The notes under the pieces are model-generated. The model had not been told where the DNA came from. It did no database searches and saw nothing but the letters and a program-made list of their open reading frames with translations. 64,000 bases of DNA from Elymus sibiricus (Eukaryota > Streptophyta > Magnoliopsida > Poales > Poaceae). The translations under genes were made by a program, and so were the position numbers. The stretch's first letter is position 1; the number at the start of each line of letters is the position of its first letter. Shown piece after piece: positions 23,080 to 34,106 of this stretch. The stretch lies in assembly GCA_039707655.1 (NCBI GenBank), contig CM077673.1, positions 269,460,288-269,524,287 of the forward strand, written 5' to 3'.

Positions 23080-24943
23080 TGTTGGAAATATGCCCTAGAG
23101 GCAATAATAAATTGGTTATTATTATATTTCCTTGTTCATGATAATCGTTTATTATCCATGCTATAATTGTATTGATTGGAAACTCAAATACATGTGTGGG
23201 TACATAGACAACACTGTGTCCCTAGTAAGCCTCTAGTTGACTAGCTCGTTGATCAAAGATGGTTAAGGTTTCCTAGCCATTGACATGAGATGTCATTTGA
23301 TAACGGGATCACATCATTAGGAGAATGATGTGATGGACAAGACCCAAACTGTAAACGTAGCATTTGATCGTGTCAGTTTATTGCTATTGTTTTCTGCATG
23401 TCAAGTATCTGTTCCTTTGACCATGAGATCATGCAACTCACTAACACCGGAGGAATACCTTGTGTGTATCAAACGTCGCAACGTAACTGGGTGACTATAA
23501 AGGTGCTCTACAGGTATCTCCGAGGGTGTCTGTTGGGTTGGCATGGATCAAGACTGGGATTTGTTACTCCGTATGACGGAGAGGTATCTCAGGGCCCACT
23601 CGGTAATACAACATCACAATGAGCCTTGCAAGCAATGTGACTAAAGTGTTAGCCACGAGATCTTGTATTACGGAACGAGTAAAGAGACTTGCCGGTAACG
23701 AGATTGAACTAGGTATAGTGATACCGACGATCGAATCTCGGGCAAGTAACATACCGAAGAACAAAGGGAACAGCATACGGGATTAACTGAATCCTTGACA
23801 TAGAGGTTCGACCGATAAAGATCTTCGTAGAATATGTAGGAGCCAATATGGGCATCCAGGTCCCGCTATTGGTTATTGGCCGTAGAGGTGTCTCGGTCAT
23901 GTCTACATAGTTCTCGAACCCGCAGGGTCTACACACTTAACGTTTGGTGACGATTAGTATAATTGAGTTATTATGTTGGTGACCGAAAGTTGTTCGGAAG
24001 TCTCGGATAAGATCCCGGACATGACGAGGATCTCCGGAAGAGTCCGGAGGTAAAGATTGATATATGTGATAATAGTGTTTCGATCTCCGGAAGAGTTCCA
24101 GAGTTCACCGGAATGGGTTCCGGATGTTTACCGAAGTGTTCGGGTGCAGCAACACTTTATATGGGCCAAAGGGATAAAGCCCACGAGGTATTGGAAAGTG
24201 CAAAAAGTAGTTTTGCTGCCGCGTAAGCGGTACTACCGCTTGGTGAAGCGGTACTACCGCCGGAGCGGTACTACCGCTTGTGTGAAGCGGTACTACCGCC
24301 CAAGCGGTACTACCGCTTGTGTGAAGCGGTACTACCGCTTGTGCGCGGCTGTGCACGGTTCGGCAGGGATCCGAGTTGGACTCTTTTCCTGCGGGCCAAA
24401 CCGACCTTGTGCGGGCCAAACCGACCTGGAGGAGGCTTTTACTCCAAGTTTAGACCTCAAGGCTCAACATATAAATAGAGGGGCAGGGCTAGCACACGGG
24501 ATACATCAGGATTTCCCAAGCCGTGTGCCGGCAACCCTAGCCCTCTAGTTCCTCCGTCATAATCTCCGTAGCGCTTGGCGAAGCCCTGCAGAGATTGTTC
24601 CTCACCACCATCACCACGCCGTCGTGCTGCTGGAACTCAACCACTACTTCACCATCGCTCGCTGGATCGAGGAGGTGAAGGCGTCATCAAGCCGTACGTG
24701 TGTTGAACGCGGAGGTGCCGTCCGTTCGGCACTAGATCGGAAGGATCGTGATTGGATCGCGGGACGCTCGGCGATTTGGATCGCGAAGACGTTCGACTAC
24801 ATCAACCTGGTTTATTAACGCTTCCGCTTAGCGATCTACAAGGGTATGTAGATTCACTCTCCCTCTCGTAGATGCTCATCACCATGGATAGATCTTGCGT
24901 GTGCGTAGGAAAATTTTTGTTTCCCATGCAACGTTCCCCAACA
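23080..24943 (+). repeat. Right (3') LTR of the Copia element
   Basis: 1864 bp, identical to the left LTR except for three substitutions noted by eye. Its last bases CCCCAACA abut CATAG of the Harbinger transposase gene. It carries the palindrome array (24227-24338) and TATA box (24470-24477). Confidence 0.93.
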
Positions 24944-26217
24944 CATAGGTGCTCCACCAGATCGTCCTGCAGTTGTTGATGCACCTGTGGGTCTCGGATC
25001 TCATGGCGCATATTGAGAAAGGCAGCCCATGTTGCTGGTACATGGTGATCAACAACTGCAAGAGGTCCTTGCCTGAAATATGGTTCAGTGTCAAAAACTG
25101 GCTCTTCCTGCTCGCTCTCAATGATCTTGTTGTGCAAGATGACACAGCAATTCATGACCTCCCACATCTGAGATTTCGACCAGGTCAGAGCGGGGTACCG
25201 GACAACAGCAAATCGAGATTGAAGCACACCAAATGCTCGCTCGACATCTTTCCTGCAAGCCTCCTGACACTTAGCAAAGTGTGCCTTCTTTGGCGCCACA
25301 GGTTTTGAGATAGTCTTCACAAATGTGGACCATCTCGGATAGATACCATCTGCTAAATAGTATCCCTTGTTGTACTGGCGCCCATTGACCTCAAAGTCCA
25401 CCGGAGGAGCATGACCTTCAACAAGTTTGGCGAAGACATTCAAGCACTGCAATACGTTGATGTCATTGTGAGTTCCTGGCATACCAAAAAAGGAGTGCCA
25501 AATCCATAGGTCATGTGTGGCTACTGCCTCAAGTACCACACTGCAACCTCCTTTGGCACCTTTGTACATCCCCTGCCAAGCAAATGGGCAGCTTTTCCAT
25601 GCCCAATGCATGCAGTCGATGCTTCCAAGCAGCCCAGGAAATCCTCTTGCTGCATTCTGTGCTAGGATCCGAGCAGTGTCTTTAGCATTGGGTGATCGCA
25701 AATACTGTGGTCCAAACACTGCCACCACTGCCCTGCAGAACTTGTACAAACACTCAATGGTGGTGGACTCGGCCATGCGTCCATATTCTTCCTGTATATC
25801 ACCAGGAGCTCTGTATGCAAGCATCCTCATAGCCGTGGTGCACTTCTGGAGTGAGGAGAATCCAACTGTGCAGGTGCAATTCTTCTTGCAAATGAAATAG
25901 CTGTCGAACTCCCGGATGGCATTCACAATCCTGAGGAAGAGCTTCCGGCCCATCCGATAACGGCGCCGAAATACTTTCTCACCGTGCAAAGGAGCGTCGG
26001 CGAAGTAGTTGGCGTAGAGCATGCAACAGCCCTCCATCTGATGCCTCTGCTTGCTCTTGCGTCGGCCCGGCACCGAGCCACCTCGTCGAGGCTTGTCGTT
26101 GTTCATGAACAGGCCGGCCAGCGAGGCGAGGATCATGAGGTGTTCCTCGTCGGCGGTATCGGCCTCGGCTTCCTCCTCCATGAGAGCCGCGAACGCCTCC
26201 TCGTCGTCCGAGTCCAT
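24944..26217 (-). pseudogene. PIF/Harbinger transposase, C-terminus replaced by LTR sequence
   Basis: An ORF starting at 26217 runs to 24802, but only about residues 1-424 are transposase. The remaining 47 residues are antisense Copia LTR. The N-terminus is acidic and is followed by a basic helix-turn-helix-like region (about residues 50-110). The DDE_Tnp_4-type catalytic core has [14 protein letters not shown] (D near 200), GTHNDINV (D near 251) and [11 protein letters not shown] (E near 326), plus the family motif LADGIYPRW. The catalytic triad is complete and there is no internal stop. The break falls close to the expected C-terminus, so few native residues are lost, but the native stop, the 3' untranslated end and the terminal inverted repeat are gone. 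PIF-type elements also need a Myb-like partner protein, which I do not see here. Confidence 0.88.
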
Positions 26218-26687
26218 GGCCGAGCAGGCAAAACGCTGAACACCTTGTGGGTGTGGTGGGTGAACAGCCGTCGGCGCACTGCCGGCGTGGTGGCCGTTGG
26301 AGAGCGGGGATGGGCAGGGGGATGGAGAAGCGAAACCCGGTGGGGAAATGAAGGAGGCGCGAGGAAATGACCTTTTCTAGCTGCGGCGCAGCGGCGGTCA
26401 GCAGGCGGGAGGCGCCTGAATCGGCATGGTGGAGAGGCGCGAGGGGGCGAGTCGGGCGAGGAAAAGGCCGAGATTCGCCTGATAGCGGTGTCCCACACGC
26501 CGCTTTTGTTTCCGCCAGAGCCCCCAAGTGCCCCCCAGCGCGCTGGGTTCGGCCTGGGTTCGCCGGCCCAAAAAAAGGGCCCAACCGGCGGAAAACGGCG
26601 TCCTGGGGGCGCGACTGGGGCGATTTTTCGGCGCCGGCGATTAAAAAGTCGCCTGGGGGCCTGTTGGGGGCGCGGCTGGAGATGCTC
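24944..26687 (-). mobile_element. PIF/Harbinger DNA transposon, 3' part lost
   Basis: The right (5') end on the minus strand reads GAGCATCTCCAGCCGCG from 26687 inward, a familiar grass PIF/Harbinger-type terminal sequence, and is followed on the plus strand by TTA (26688-26690), matching the 3-bp target preference of the superfamily. It encodes a DDE transposase. The other terminus is absent: at 24943/24944 the element is interrupted by the Copia LTR, and beyond the Copia sequences at 13737 lies Gypsy DNA rather than the rest of the transposon. It sits inside the second Athila-like Gypsy copy. Confidence 0.8.
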
Positions 26688-27318
26688 TTAGGGTCTTTCC
26701 ACTCCTTATTCTCCTCATGTCGGTATCTCACCTAAAACATGAAAAACTTCAATCACAAAACTTAACGGAACTCATTAGATGGGTTAGTATAATAAATTAG
26801 ATCATTCGCTTAGGTACTGCCAAGATAAGATTCATAATTGTTCTCACATAATGCCTATTGTATTCTATTATTCCCATAATTTATATCACTCAATATAAGC
26901 TATGGAAATACTAAAACAAGCAAACTATGCATGCCAAATAGAATCGGTCAAAAACAGAACAATCTGTAAAGATCTGAATTAAAACCAGAGTTACCTAACT
27001 CTGAAAATTCTAAAAAATAGGGAGAACGTAGAAAATTCGCATTTCAATACTCTGTAAAAAAATCAGAATATTTTCACGCTCCAGTAAAATCTAAGAATTC
27101 ATATACTGGACGCAAAAAATTCTGTTTTTGCCCAGAATCAAATCAACAAGTATCCACACTATCCCAAAGGCTTTACATGGCACATTATTGAAATAAAAGA
27201 CACAAAACATGATTACTATAGTGTATTAATCATGTGAACATATAAAAACAGGAAGGATAAATATTGGGTTGTCTCCCAACAAGTGCTTTTAGCTAGGCAT
27301 TGATAATTTCAATGATCC

Positions 27319-28262
27319 TCACATAGAAGTGAAGAATTGAAACATAAAGGGAGCATCATGAATTATATAGCAAACACATTTAAGCATAACCCACTTCCTA
27401 TGCATAGGGATTTTGTAGGCAAATTTTTTATTGGAACAAGAATCAACTAGCATAGGAAGGCAAAATAAGTGTAACCTCAAAACTTTCAACATAAAGAGAG
27501 GAAACTTGATGAGCATATCTTCCCCTCTCATAATAATTTTCAGTAGCATCATGAACAAATTCAACAATATAACTATCACATAAAGCATTCTTTTCGTGAA
27601 CCACATGCACAAATAATATATTACTCTCAACATAAGCAAATTTATTCTCATAAATAATAGTGGGAGCAAACTCAACAAAATAACTATCATGAGATACTTG
27701 ATTGACATAACCAAATTGAACATTAAAATCATGATGACAAGTTTCGTGGTTATCAGTACTCTTTATAGCATACATGTCATCATCATAATCATCACAGATA
27801 GCAACTTTGCTGTATTACTCAATTTAAACCTCTTCCAAAATAGTGGAATCATCATTAAAAAAGTCATGACCTCTCCTAATCCACTTTCATAATTATTGCC
27901 ATAAGATTCAACACCCTCCAAAATAGTGGGATCATTAGTCCCTAGAGTTGACACTCTTCCAAACCCACTTTCATCAGTATAATAATCATAAATAGGAGGC
28001 ATGCTATCATCATAATAAATTTGATCATCAAAAGTAGGGGAATAAAAAGATTATCTTTATGCTTATGGCTTTGCATATCATTAACATCATGAATATTCAA
28101 GTGAGACATACTAATAACATTGCAATCATGCTCATCATTAAGGGAATTTACGCCATACATTTTATTGAATTCTTCTTCCAACACTTTGGCACAATTTTCT
28201 GATCCATCATTTTCAAGAAAGACTTTGTATAGATAAGAAAGTTGGCACAATTTCACTTCCAT
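27319..28262 (-). pseudogene. Decayed family-specific ORF of the Athila-like element
   Basis: Minus-strand reading frames of 106, 79, 110 and 137 codons in different frames overlap or abut across this stretch. They start (28262) about 100 bp inside the primer-binding site, the same position as the ORF at 58425-59765 in the complete element. Shared compositional signature: runs of Asp/Glu/Asn/Tyr codons (GAT, AAT, TAT) and short motifs such as CNYYERG-like 'ENYYERG' and 'PMHRK'. Multiple frameshifts make it non-functional. Function unknown. Confidence 0.6.
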
Positions 28263-28387
28263 TTTTTTTGTAGTTTTCTTTTATAAACCGAACTAGTGAA
28301 AAATAATAAACTAAAAGATTCAATTGCAAGATCTAAAGATATATCTTCAAGCACTCACCTCCCCGGCAATGACGCCAGAAATTAGCT

Positions 28388-28562
28388 TGATGTCTACTAC
28401 GCAATTTTATTCTTGTAGACTCTGTTGGGCCTCCAAGCGCAGAGTTTTGTAGGACAACAACAAATTTCCCTTAAGTGGATGACCTAAAGTTTGTCAATCT
28501 GTGGGAGGTGTAGGATGAAGATGGTCTCTCTCAAACAACCCTGCAATCAAATACAAGAAATC
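28388..28562 (-). repeat. Truncated 5' LTR of the second Gypsy copy
   Basis: Aligns with 9923-10097 up to CAAATACAAGAAATC and then stops. The following sequence (28563 on) is unrelated. Confidence 0.75.
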
Positions 28563-28998
28563 CAACCGACCCTAACAGTCGCCTCCATGGTGCCCAAGCG
28601 AGCGCCAACGACTATTTCCCCACTACTCCCCTCACACAACTCCCTCTCGGAGATAATTCCTCTAAATTTCCTCAGTGCAAGACTAATAGATCAGAGAACA
28701 TATATGTCTATAAATTAAATGCACCATATGTTGTTATCATAGTCACCTACTCTGGTACGTTTCTTATTTAAGTGCACGAAAATTTCAAGGTGTTCGATAT
28801 CTGCATGGTATTTTTCTCTCTGAAATTAGGGGTCAATTCTCACCAAAAGAACATGAATTTTTTTACTAATCATATCCTCTTTTAGCTTGTAATCCTCTTG
28901 TGGACATCCCCTTTGACCCTTGTGATTAGGGTGAAGCTCCGCCACTACCTTGCGATATCGTCATGCTTTAATTAAATACAGGGGTGGTTAGGAGTGCC
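28563..28998. other. No gene seen (pre-insertion flank)
   Basis: 436 bp of unassigned DNA between the truncated LTR and the target duplication GTGCC at 28994-28998. Before the outer Gypsy insertion it was continuous with 62311 onward. No motif is recognised. Confidence 0.5.
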
Positions 28999-29484
28999 TG
29001 AGGGAGTTCTGCACTAAGGGGTCATCGGGCTGCCGGCCTATCTCCCATAGGCCGGATTGATGGGCTGCTTTATGGTTACTATGTGGAGGCCGAACTATCC
29101 AATAACTTCGTACTCAAGAAGGAAACCTCCGGTAACTTGGTGTGTCCTCCAAGACAAGGTAGTCGGATCGGCATGTTTATTCCTCGATGTAACCGACCAT
29201 ATGTAACCCTAGGAACCCCTAGTGTCTATATAAACCAAAGGGTTTTAGTCCGTAGACAAATCGATAGAACCATCATCTAGGGTTTAGCTCATCCGATCTC
29301 GTGGTAGATCGACTTTGTAATCGTGATACACCCAATCAATACAATCAAGCAGGACGTAGGGTTTTACCTCCTCGAGAGGGCATGAACCTGGGCAAACACT
29401 GTGTCTACGTTCCCTGTTCCCCATTGATCCAAGATCCACAGCTCCGGACCCCCTACCTTAGATCTGCCGGTTTTGACATCGACA
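28999..29484 (+). repeat. 5' LTR of the outer Gypsy element
   Basis: 486 bp, TGAGGG...CGACA, with a TATA box TATATAAA at 29227-29234 about 250 bp upstream of the LTR end. Confidence 0.9.
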
Positions 29485-29502
29485 TTGGTGCTTTCATTGA
29501 GA
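29485..29502 (+). other. Primer-binding site of the outer element
   Basis: TTGGTGCTTTCATTGAGA directly after the LTR terminus GACA. The position defines it, and the sequence is one I associate with this Gypsy group. Confidence 0.7.
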
Positions 29503-29519
29503 GTTCCGATTTTGGATCG

Positions 29520-30880
29520 CCAAAGGATTGATGGCTCACTTAATTGTCAGCAATGGCATCCACACCAGGGGCGCGCTCGTCCCCAACCAACTCTTCACAT
29601 CAGGCAGCATCGTGCTTCACGACGACGCGGTCGATTGCCCTGACCAGGTCAATAGCTTTGCCCCGGGACAGAAGATCAGGTTGGCAGCCTAGAGTACGCC
29701 ACCGATGCCCATGGCGATCTGTTCCTTGCCAGGTTCACGGTATCACGCGATGAGCCCGGAAACTCTGAAGCCTTAACTTCGGGCCTCCTCCTCGACCCCG
29801 TTCTTTGGTCGACCCTTGTCCCGGATCTGGCTTCGAGCACGGATCCGACGACTGCATCTGGAAACCTGGGCTCGACCCTTACCCTAGACTCAACTTTAAG
29901 ATCGGGTCCAACCATCGCGTCCAGAGACCGGGGCTCAACCTTGGCTGTGTACGCTCCCCGTGCTCACGCGCTGGAAATCAACTCCGAAAAACTCCAGAAT
30001 TCTAGACCGGCCAATCTCTCGCTATTGAACGAGACGCTGGCCCGGATCCACGCAATGAACATTACACATGATCCGTCCTTGACACCTGTTCGGATTGGTC
30101 TTAAGGCTGACTACGAGGAATTTTACGTCCCACCCACCACCCACTTGATAGCCACCATCGAAGATTTAACGGATGTGCTGGACTATGCCTCTGAAAAGGC
30201 AGAGGACATGGAAGAAGATGCCGACGCCAATGGCCCTCCCATCACGGGACGTTGGACAACCACCTCCACCTACGACGTTTACATGGTGGATACCCCCAAT
30301 AACACTGGGGAGAATAGAGATGGCATACCCAAGGAGAACGGCAGTAACCCCGATGAGGTACCTCCCAAGCACTGACGCCAGCGCAAATGACCCAAGGGGC
30401 GCAAAGGAAAGGAAAGCAACACGGGCACCGAAGAGGGCGACACCCCAGATAACGTAGAGGATCCCGAGCATCCCGATGCTCCCGAACACTCAGAGGGGTG
30501 CGAGGTTCACAACCCCGAGGACCTCAACGACTCTGAAGAGAACAATTACCTCCCTCCTGCCAAAGAGGAGGTTAGTCTCGAAGACGAGGATTTTATCGTC
30601 CCTGAGGACCCGCTGGATCAAGAGCGGTTCAAACGGTAGCTTATAGCCACCGCCCGCAGCTTGAAGATGAAACAAAAGTAGATCAAAGCCGAACAAGACA
30701 CCCTCAATGACAGATGGACGAAAGTTCTAGCAGCCGAAGAAGGGTACGGTGATGAGCGGCGAGATCAAAACAAAAGCTACCCGCGCTGGCGTTTGCTGCC
30801 AGAATTCGACGACGAGGCCTTTGAGTCTACACCCCCCATACGAACTCAGGGCGACCAGCCAGACCACCCCCTCGAGTACG
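29520..30880 (+). pseudogene. Gag N-terminal region of the outer element, decayed
   Basis: A gag-like open region broken by several stops and frame changes. The best-preserved segment is 29941-30375 (144 codons), which includes a long acidic stretch. Stops interrupt the continuation near 30374, 30638 and 30680. Codon use and GC-rich content match the following gag core. It probably formed one polyprotein with 30888-32770. It is not expressible as it stands. Confidence 0.6.
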
Positions 30881-30887
30881 GGATAGG

Positions 30888-32093
30888 ATGGCTAAAGAAG
30901 CCGAATATCGGCCCGAATACCCCCGTAGGAGTAGAAAAGAAGCAATACAGTCGGACGACCCAGAAGACCTACGTCACAGCTTGACCAACAGAGTAGGTCG
31001 CACAAGATCCAGCTATGGATCTAAAGGGTACACCCCCACTAGATGGGACGAGTACCAAGCCTGGCTCGACCAACGCGACAGAGCTCGGGAACAACACCGG
31101 GACCGGATGACGGCCGACCTCCGGCATGACGTAGCTCGAGTCCGGGGCTCCGCTCACCCAATGTGCTTCACGGACGAGGTCATGCAGCATCAATTCCCCA
31201 AAGGGTTTAAAGTCATAAATATCGAACAATACGACGGGACTACAGACCCGGCCGTGTGGATTGAACATTTCCTTCTCCACATTCATATGGCTCGAGGAGA
31301 TGACCTCCACGCCATAAAATACTTGCCACTAAAGCTCAAAGGGCCAGCACAGCATTGGTTGAACAGCCTCCCCGAAAACTCCATCGGGAGCTGGGAAGAG
31401 CTCGAGGATGCTTTCCGAGCTAACTTTCAAGGCACTTACGTCCGACCCCCGGACGCCGATGACTTGAGCCACATCGTTCAGCGGCCAGACGAATTAGCTC
31501 GGCAATTTTGGAACCGATTCTTAACCAAGAAAAACCAAATCGTCGACTGTTCGGATGCCGAGGCAATAGCCTCCTTCAGGAATAACATCCGGGATGAGTG
31601 GTTAGCTCGACAACTCGGCCAAGATAAGCCAAGATTAATGTTGGCCCTCACCTCACTTATGACCCACTTTTGCACGGGCGAGGGCAGTTGGCTGGCTCGC
31701 CGTAGCAACACTCCCGGAGACCCGGGCACTTCCGAAGTCCAGGATGACAATGGGAAACCACGGTGCAACAAAAAAAAGTGTCGACAAAACGGCGGCGATG
31801 CCGAAGACACGACAGTCAATGCCAGATTCAGCAATTCAAAGTCAGGTCCACGGAAGAAACCCCCTAAAGGGAATAGGGATGGACCTACCCAGCTAGACAA
31901 AATCATGGGTAGGCCCTACCAGATCCACGACACCCAAGACAAGCTTGCCACCCATACCAACCGTAACAGTTGGGTGATTAAACAGGCAGGCAAACTCGCA
32001 GCCGAAGAGCAAGGCAAGAGCCCTGCAGCGAGGACGATGAAGAGCCTCGTAGGCCGAACAATGGAAGCCAGAAGCAATTCCCTCCCGAGGTAA
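30888..32093 (+). pseudogene. Gag core (Retrotrans_gag-like) of the outer element, 401 codons open
   Basis: Open for 401 codons. Residues about 75-190 hold the Retrotrans_gag pattern: FKVINIEQYDGTTDPAVWIE followed by an alpha-helical region with LPLKLKGPAQHWL and SWEELEDAFRANFQGTY, typical of Tat-like Gypsy gag. No clear CCHC zinc knuckle is seen. The C-terminal part is basic (KKKCRQ, RKKPPKGNR). The protease lies immediately downstream in another frame, so a frameshift near 32085-32099 separates what was one polyprotein. The start is the first initiator in this frame and is not the native N-terminus. It would form the capsid if intact. Confidence 0.8.
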
Positions 32094-32098
32094 AAACT

Positions 32099-32770
32099 GT
32101 GAACATGATTTATGTCACACACATACCCAAGAAGGAGAGGAAGCACGCACTCCGGGACGTCTACACCATAGAGCCTGTAGCACCAAAATTTAACCCATGG
32201 TCGGCATGCTCGATCACATTCGTCCGCACTGACCACCCAACTAGTATCCGTAATGGAGGGTCAGCGGCCTTGGTACTGGACCCCATAATAGATGGGTACC
32301 ACCTAACAAGAGTCCTCGTGGACGGAGGCAGTAGCCTCAGTCTGATTTATGAAGATACAATGAAGAAAATGGACATCGATCCGTCAAGGATCAAACCCAG
32401 TAATACCACCTTTAAAGGAATAATACCAGGCGTTGAGGCCCGCTGTTTGGGCACCATAACCTTGGAAGTAGTGCTCAGCTCACCCTACAACTTCCGCGGG
32501 GAGGACTAGATCTTCGACATTGTCCCTTTCCACAACGTATATCATGCACTTCTCAGTCGTACAGCGTTCGCTCGCTTTAATGACGTCCCGCATTATGCGC
32601 ATCTCAAGCTCAAGATGCCCGGTCCCAGGGGCGTCATCACAGTCAATGGTAACATGGAGCGCTCAGTCCGGACGGAGGAACACACAGCGGCTCTAGCTGC
32701 CGAGGTTCAACTCGGCAATGAAACGCCGAACTCCAAATCCACCATCAAGGCACGAAAAGTAAGCAAATGA
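32099..32770 (+). pseudogene. Retroviral-type aspartic protease region of the outer element
   Basis: The frame opens at 32099. VLVDGGSSLSLIYEDT is the aspartic protease active-site region, with DGGS in place of the common DTGS, as usual in this Gypsy group. An in-frame TAG at 32507-32509 splits the protease domain. The frame then continues through RTAFARFNDVPHYAHLKLKM-like sequence to a stop near 32770. Nothing resembling reverse transcriptase follows, so the element ends its sense coding here. Non-functional because of the TAG and the upstream frameshift. Confidence 0.8.
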
Positions 32771-32775
32771 GCTTG

Positions 32776-34106
32776 AGCCCTATTTCGGCTCCTGGAACCT
32801 TTTCCCGCTCCACGCAAATAGGAATACACTCCCCATAGCACGGCTTAGTTACCCGTATGGTACGTCCCTCGAAGACACAATTTCGCGCTTAAAACACCAT
32901 GGGCAGCTGTGGGGGCCCTCCACCCGACGGCCAAGTGTTCGGCTTGACCGCACTACGGCCAATCGCATCTTCGGACAGCAATAGGTACCATTCAAGGCCT
33001 ACCCAGCATCAAGCTAACACATCACGGCGACTTCTCAAGAACCCTTTTTCAAGGTCCGACCGCCGACCACTACCTCCGCTAAAGGAGTACCCCCCCCCCC
33101 TCGAAAGCAAAGGTGCAGACGTGCGGCGGGGTACAGTAGGGATGTCAAAACCACTAAATAAAGGCCCTGTATCAGCCTTTCCTCTATAAACTTATCTTTA
33201 CAATAAAATATATGTAACAGTTGCTCTGGCAGCTCGAATTGTACGGTTAGACGTCATGAGTTCTTTGGGAATAAAATACCATTTTTAAAGTCCAGCTGCA
33301 GTCATTAATATTGCATCTTTTTCTTTTTCTCTCACTCTCCGACGCCGAAGCAACCTAGTTCGGCATATATTTTCCTAGATGTGGTTGGCTAATAGACCGG
33401 GGGCTTACCTATAAAGCTCTCCTTAAGCATCATTCCAACAATACTTTTTCTTTTATAAAGTGCTCGGCGTCTCGGATATTGCATTATATGAATCGGTCCC
33501 GAATTATATCTTGGGTCAAAAGTTGGCTTGCCCGGCTCCTGTGTTTACCCTCTTACGTTCCGCAAGTTTGGCTAGGAGGGTAAAGGGAGAACCACTACGA
33601 TTGTATGTCCAGCTCGTCTGGTCAAGTAACTCAATGGAGAAAGCCAAAAACTGACTGTCATAATAAGCGCGGACTGGTCAGCGACCCGATGGCAACTGTC
33701 AAACTAAAAATCGTTGGAGGTTAGGTTGTGTCATACGAAGGACTTGTACTTGTACAAACCAAGTGATTATGGTTTCAACCTTGGCAAACCCGAACATCAC
33801 TCAACATTGGGGGCTAGTTACTAACCCCCGCAGTCAAACTCCTACGGCAAAGTAAAAGCGATAAAGCCACATGGTCCGATTGCCTCGTTTCCTTCACGCA
33901 CTACCGCCTCCGGGCACCAAGACGTCGGCTAAGGGTTATAATGTGGAGGTTGAAACACCCCTCGTAGCATCTACAAGGGGGCTGAAGCCGACGATTGGCA
34001 ACTTTTAGTTCAAAATAGCCACAAAGGAGTCAAAATAAAATCACACAAAGCATGATATACCATGCATAGCAACTGCATCATAAATCAAAAATAGTTTAAC
34101 TATTAC
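32776..34106 (+). other. Non-coding spacer of the outer element, no RT or integrase
   Basis: 1.3 kb with no ORF above 100 codons. It includes a run of 13 C at about 33092 and an AT-rich patch near 33180-33220 with ATAAAC and CAATAAAATA, a plausible polyadenylation region where sense gag-protease transcripts and the minus-strand gene would converge. A typical autonomous relative would have pol in this position. Confidence 0.6.

Larger units (their letters stand above)
15902..24943 (+). mobile_element. Complete Angela/BARE-1-type Copia retrotransposon
   Basis: The LTRs 15902-17765 and 23080-24943 are each 1864 bp, begin TGTTGGAAATATGCCC and end CCCCAACA. They differ at only three positions that I found: near 17549, and two bases near 17627. 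A primer-binding-site-like GTGGCATCATGAGCT follows the left LTR at 17766, a 1.3-kb leader follows, then an intact gag-pol gene, then the purine tract AAGTGGGAGAC before the right LTR. The left LTR is shared with a truncated internal fragment to its left, so no target duplication flanks it. The right LTR inserts into a Harbinger transposase. Near-identical LTRs imply a very recent insertion. Confidence 0.93.
26691..28562 (-). mobile_element. Second Athila-like Gypsy copy, partial
   Basis: Internal region plus the first 175 bp of an LTR. The LTR start TGATGTCTACTACGC at 28388 is preceded by CTCCCCGGCAATGACGCCA (28359-28377), on the minus strand a primer-binding site like that at 59860-59878. 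The internal part 26735-27035 is homologous to 13450-13737, so this is a different copy from the one at 9923-13737, not its other half. Fragments of the family ORF are present at 27319-28262. The LTR is cut at 28562. Confidence 0.7.

Noticed and set aside
24802..24943. C-terminal 47 residues of the 471-codon Harbinger ORF as native protein
   Set aside because: These codons are antisense Copia LTR; the same peptide occurs in the other LTR at 17624-17765.
25979..26731. 250-codon minus-strand ORF upstream of the transposase
   Set aside because: Runs across the Harbinger terminus and GC-rich 5' region in a frame different from the transposase; Pro/Arg-rich composition.
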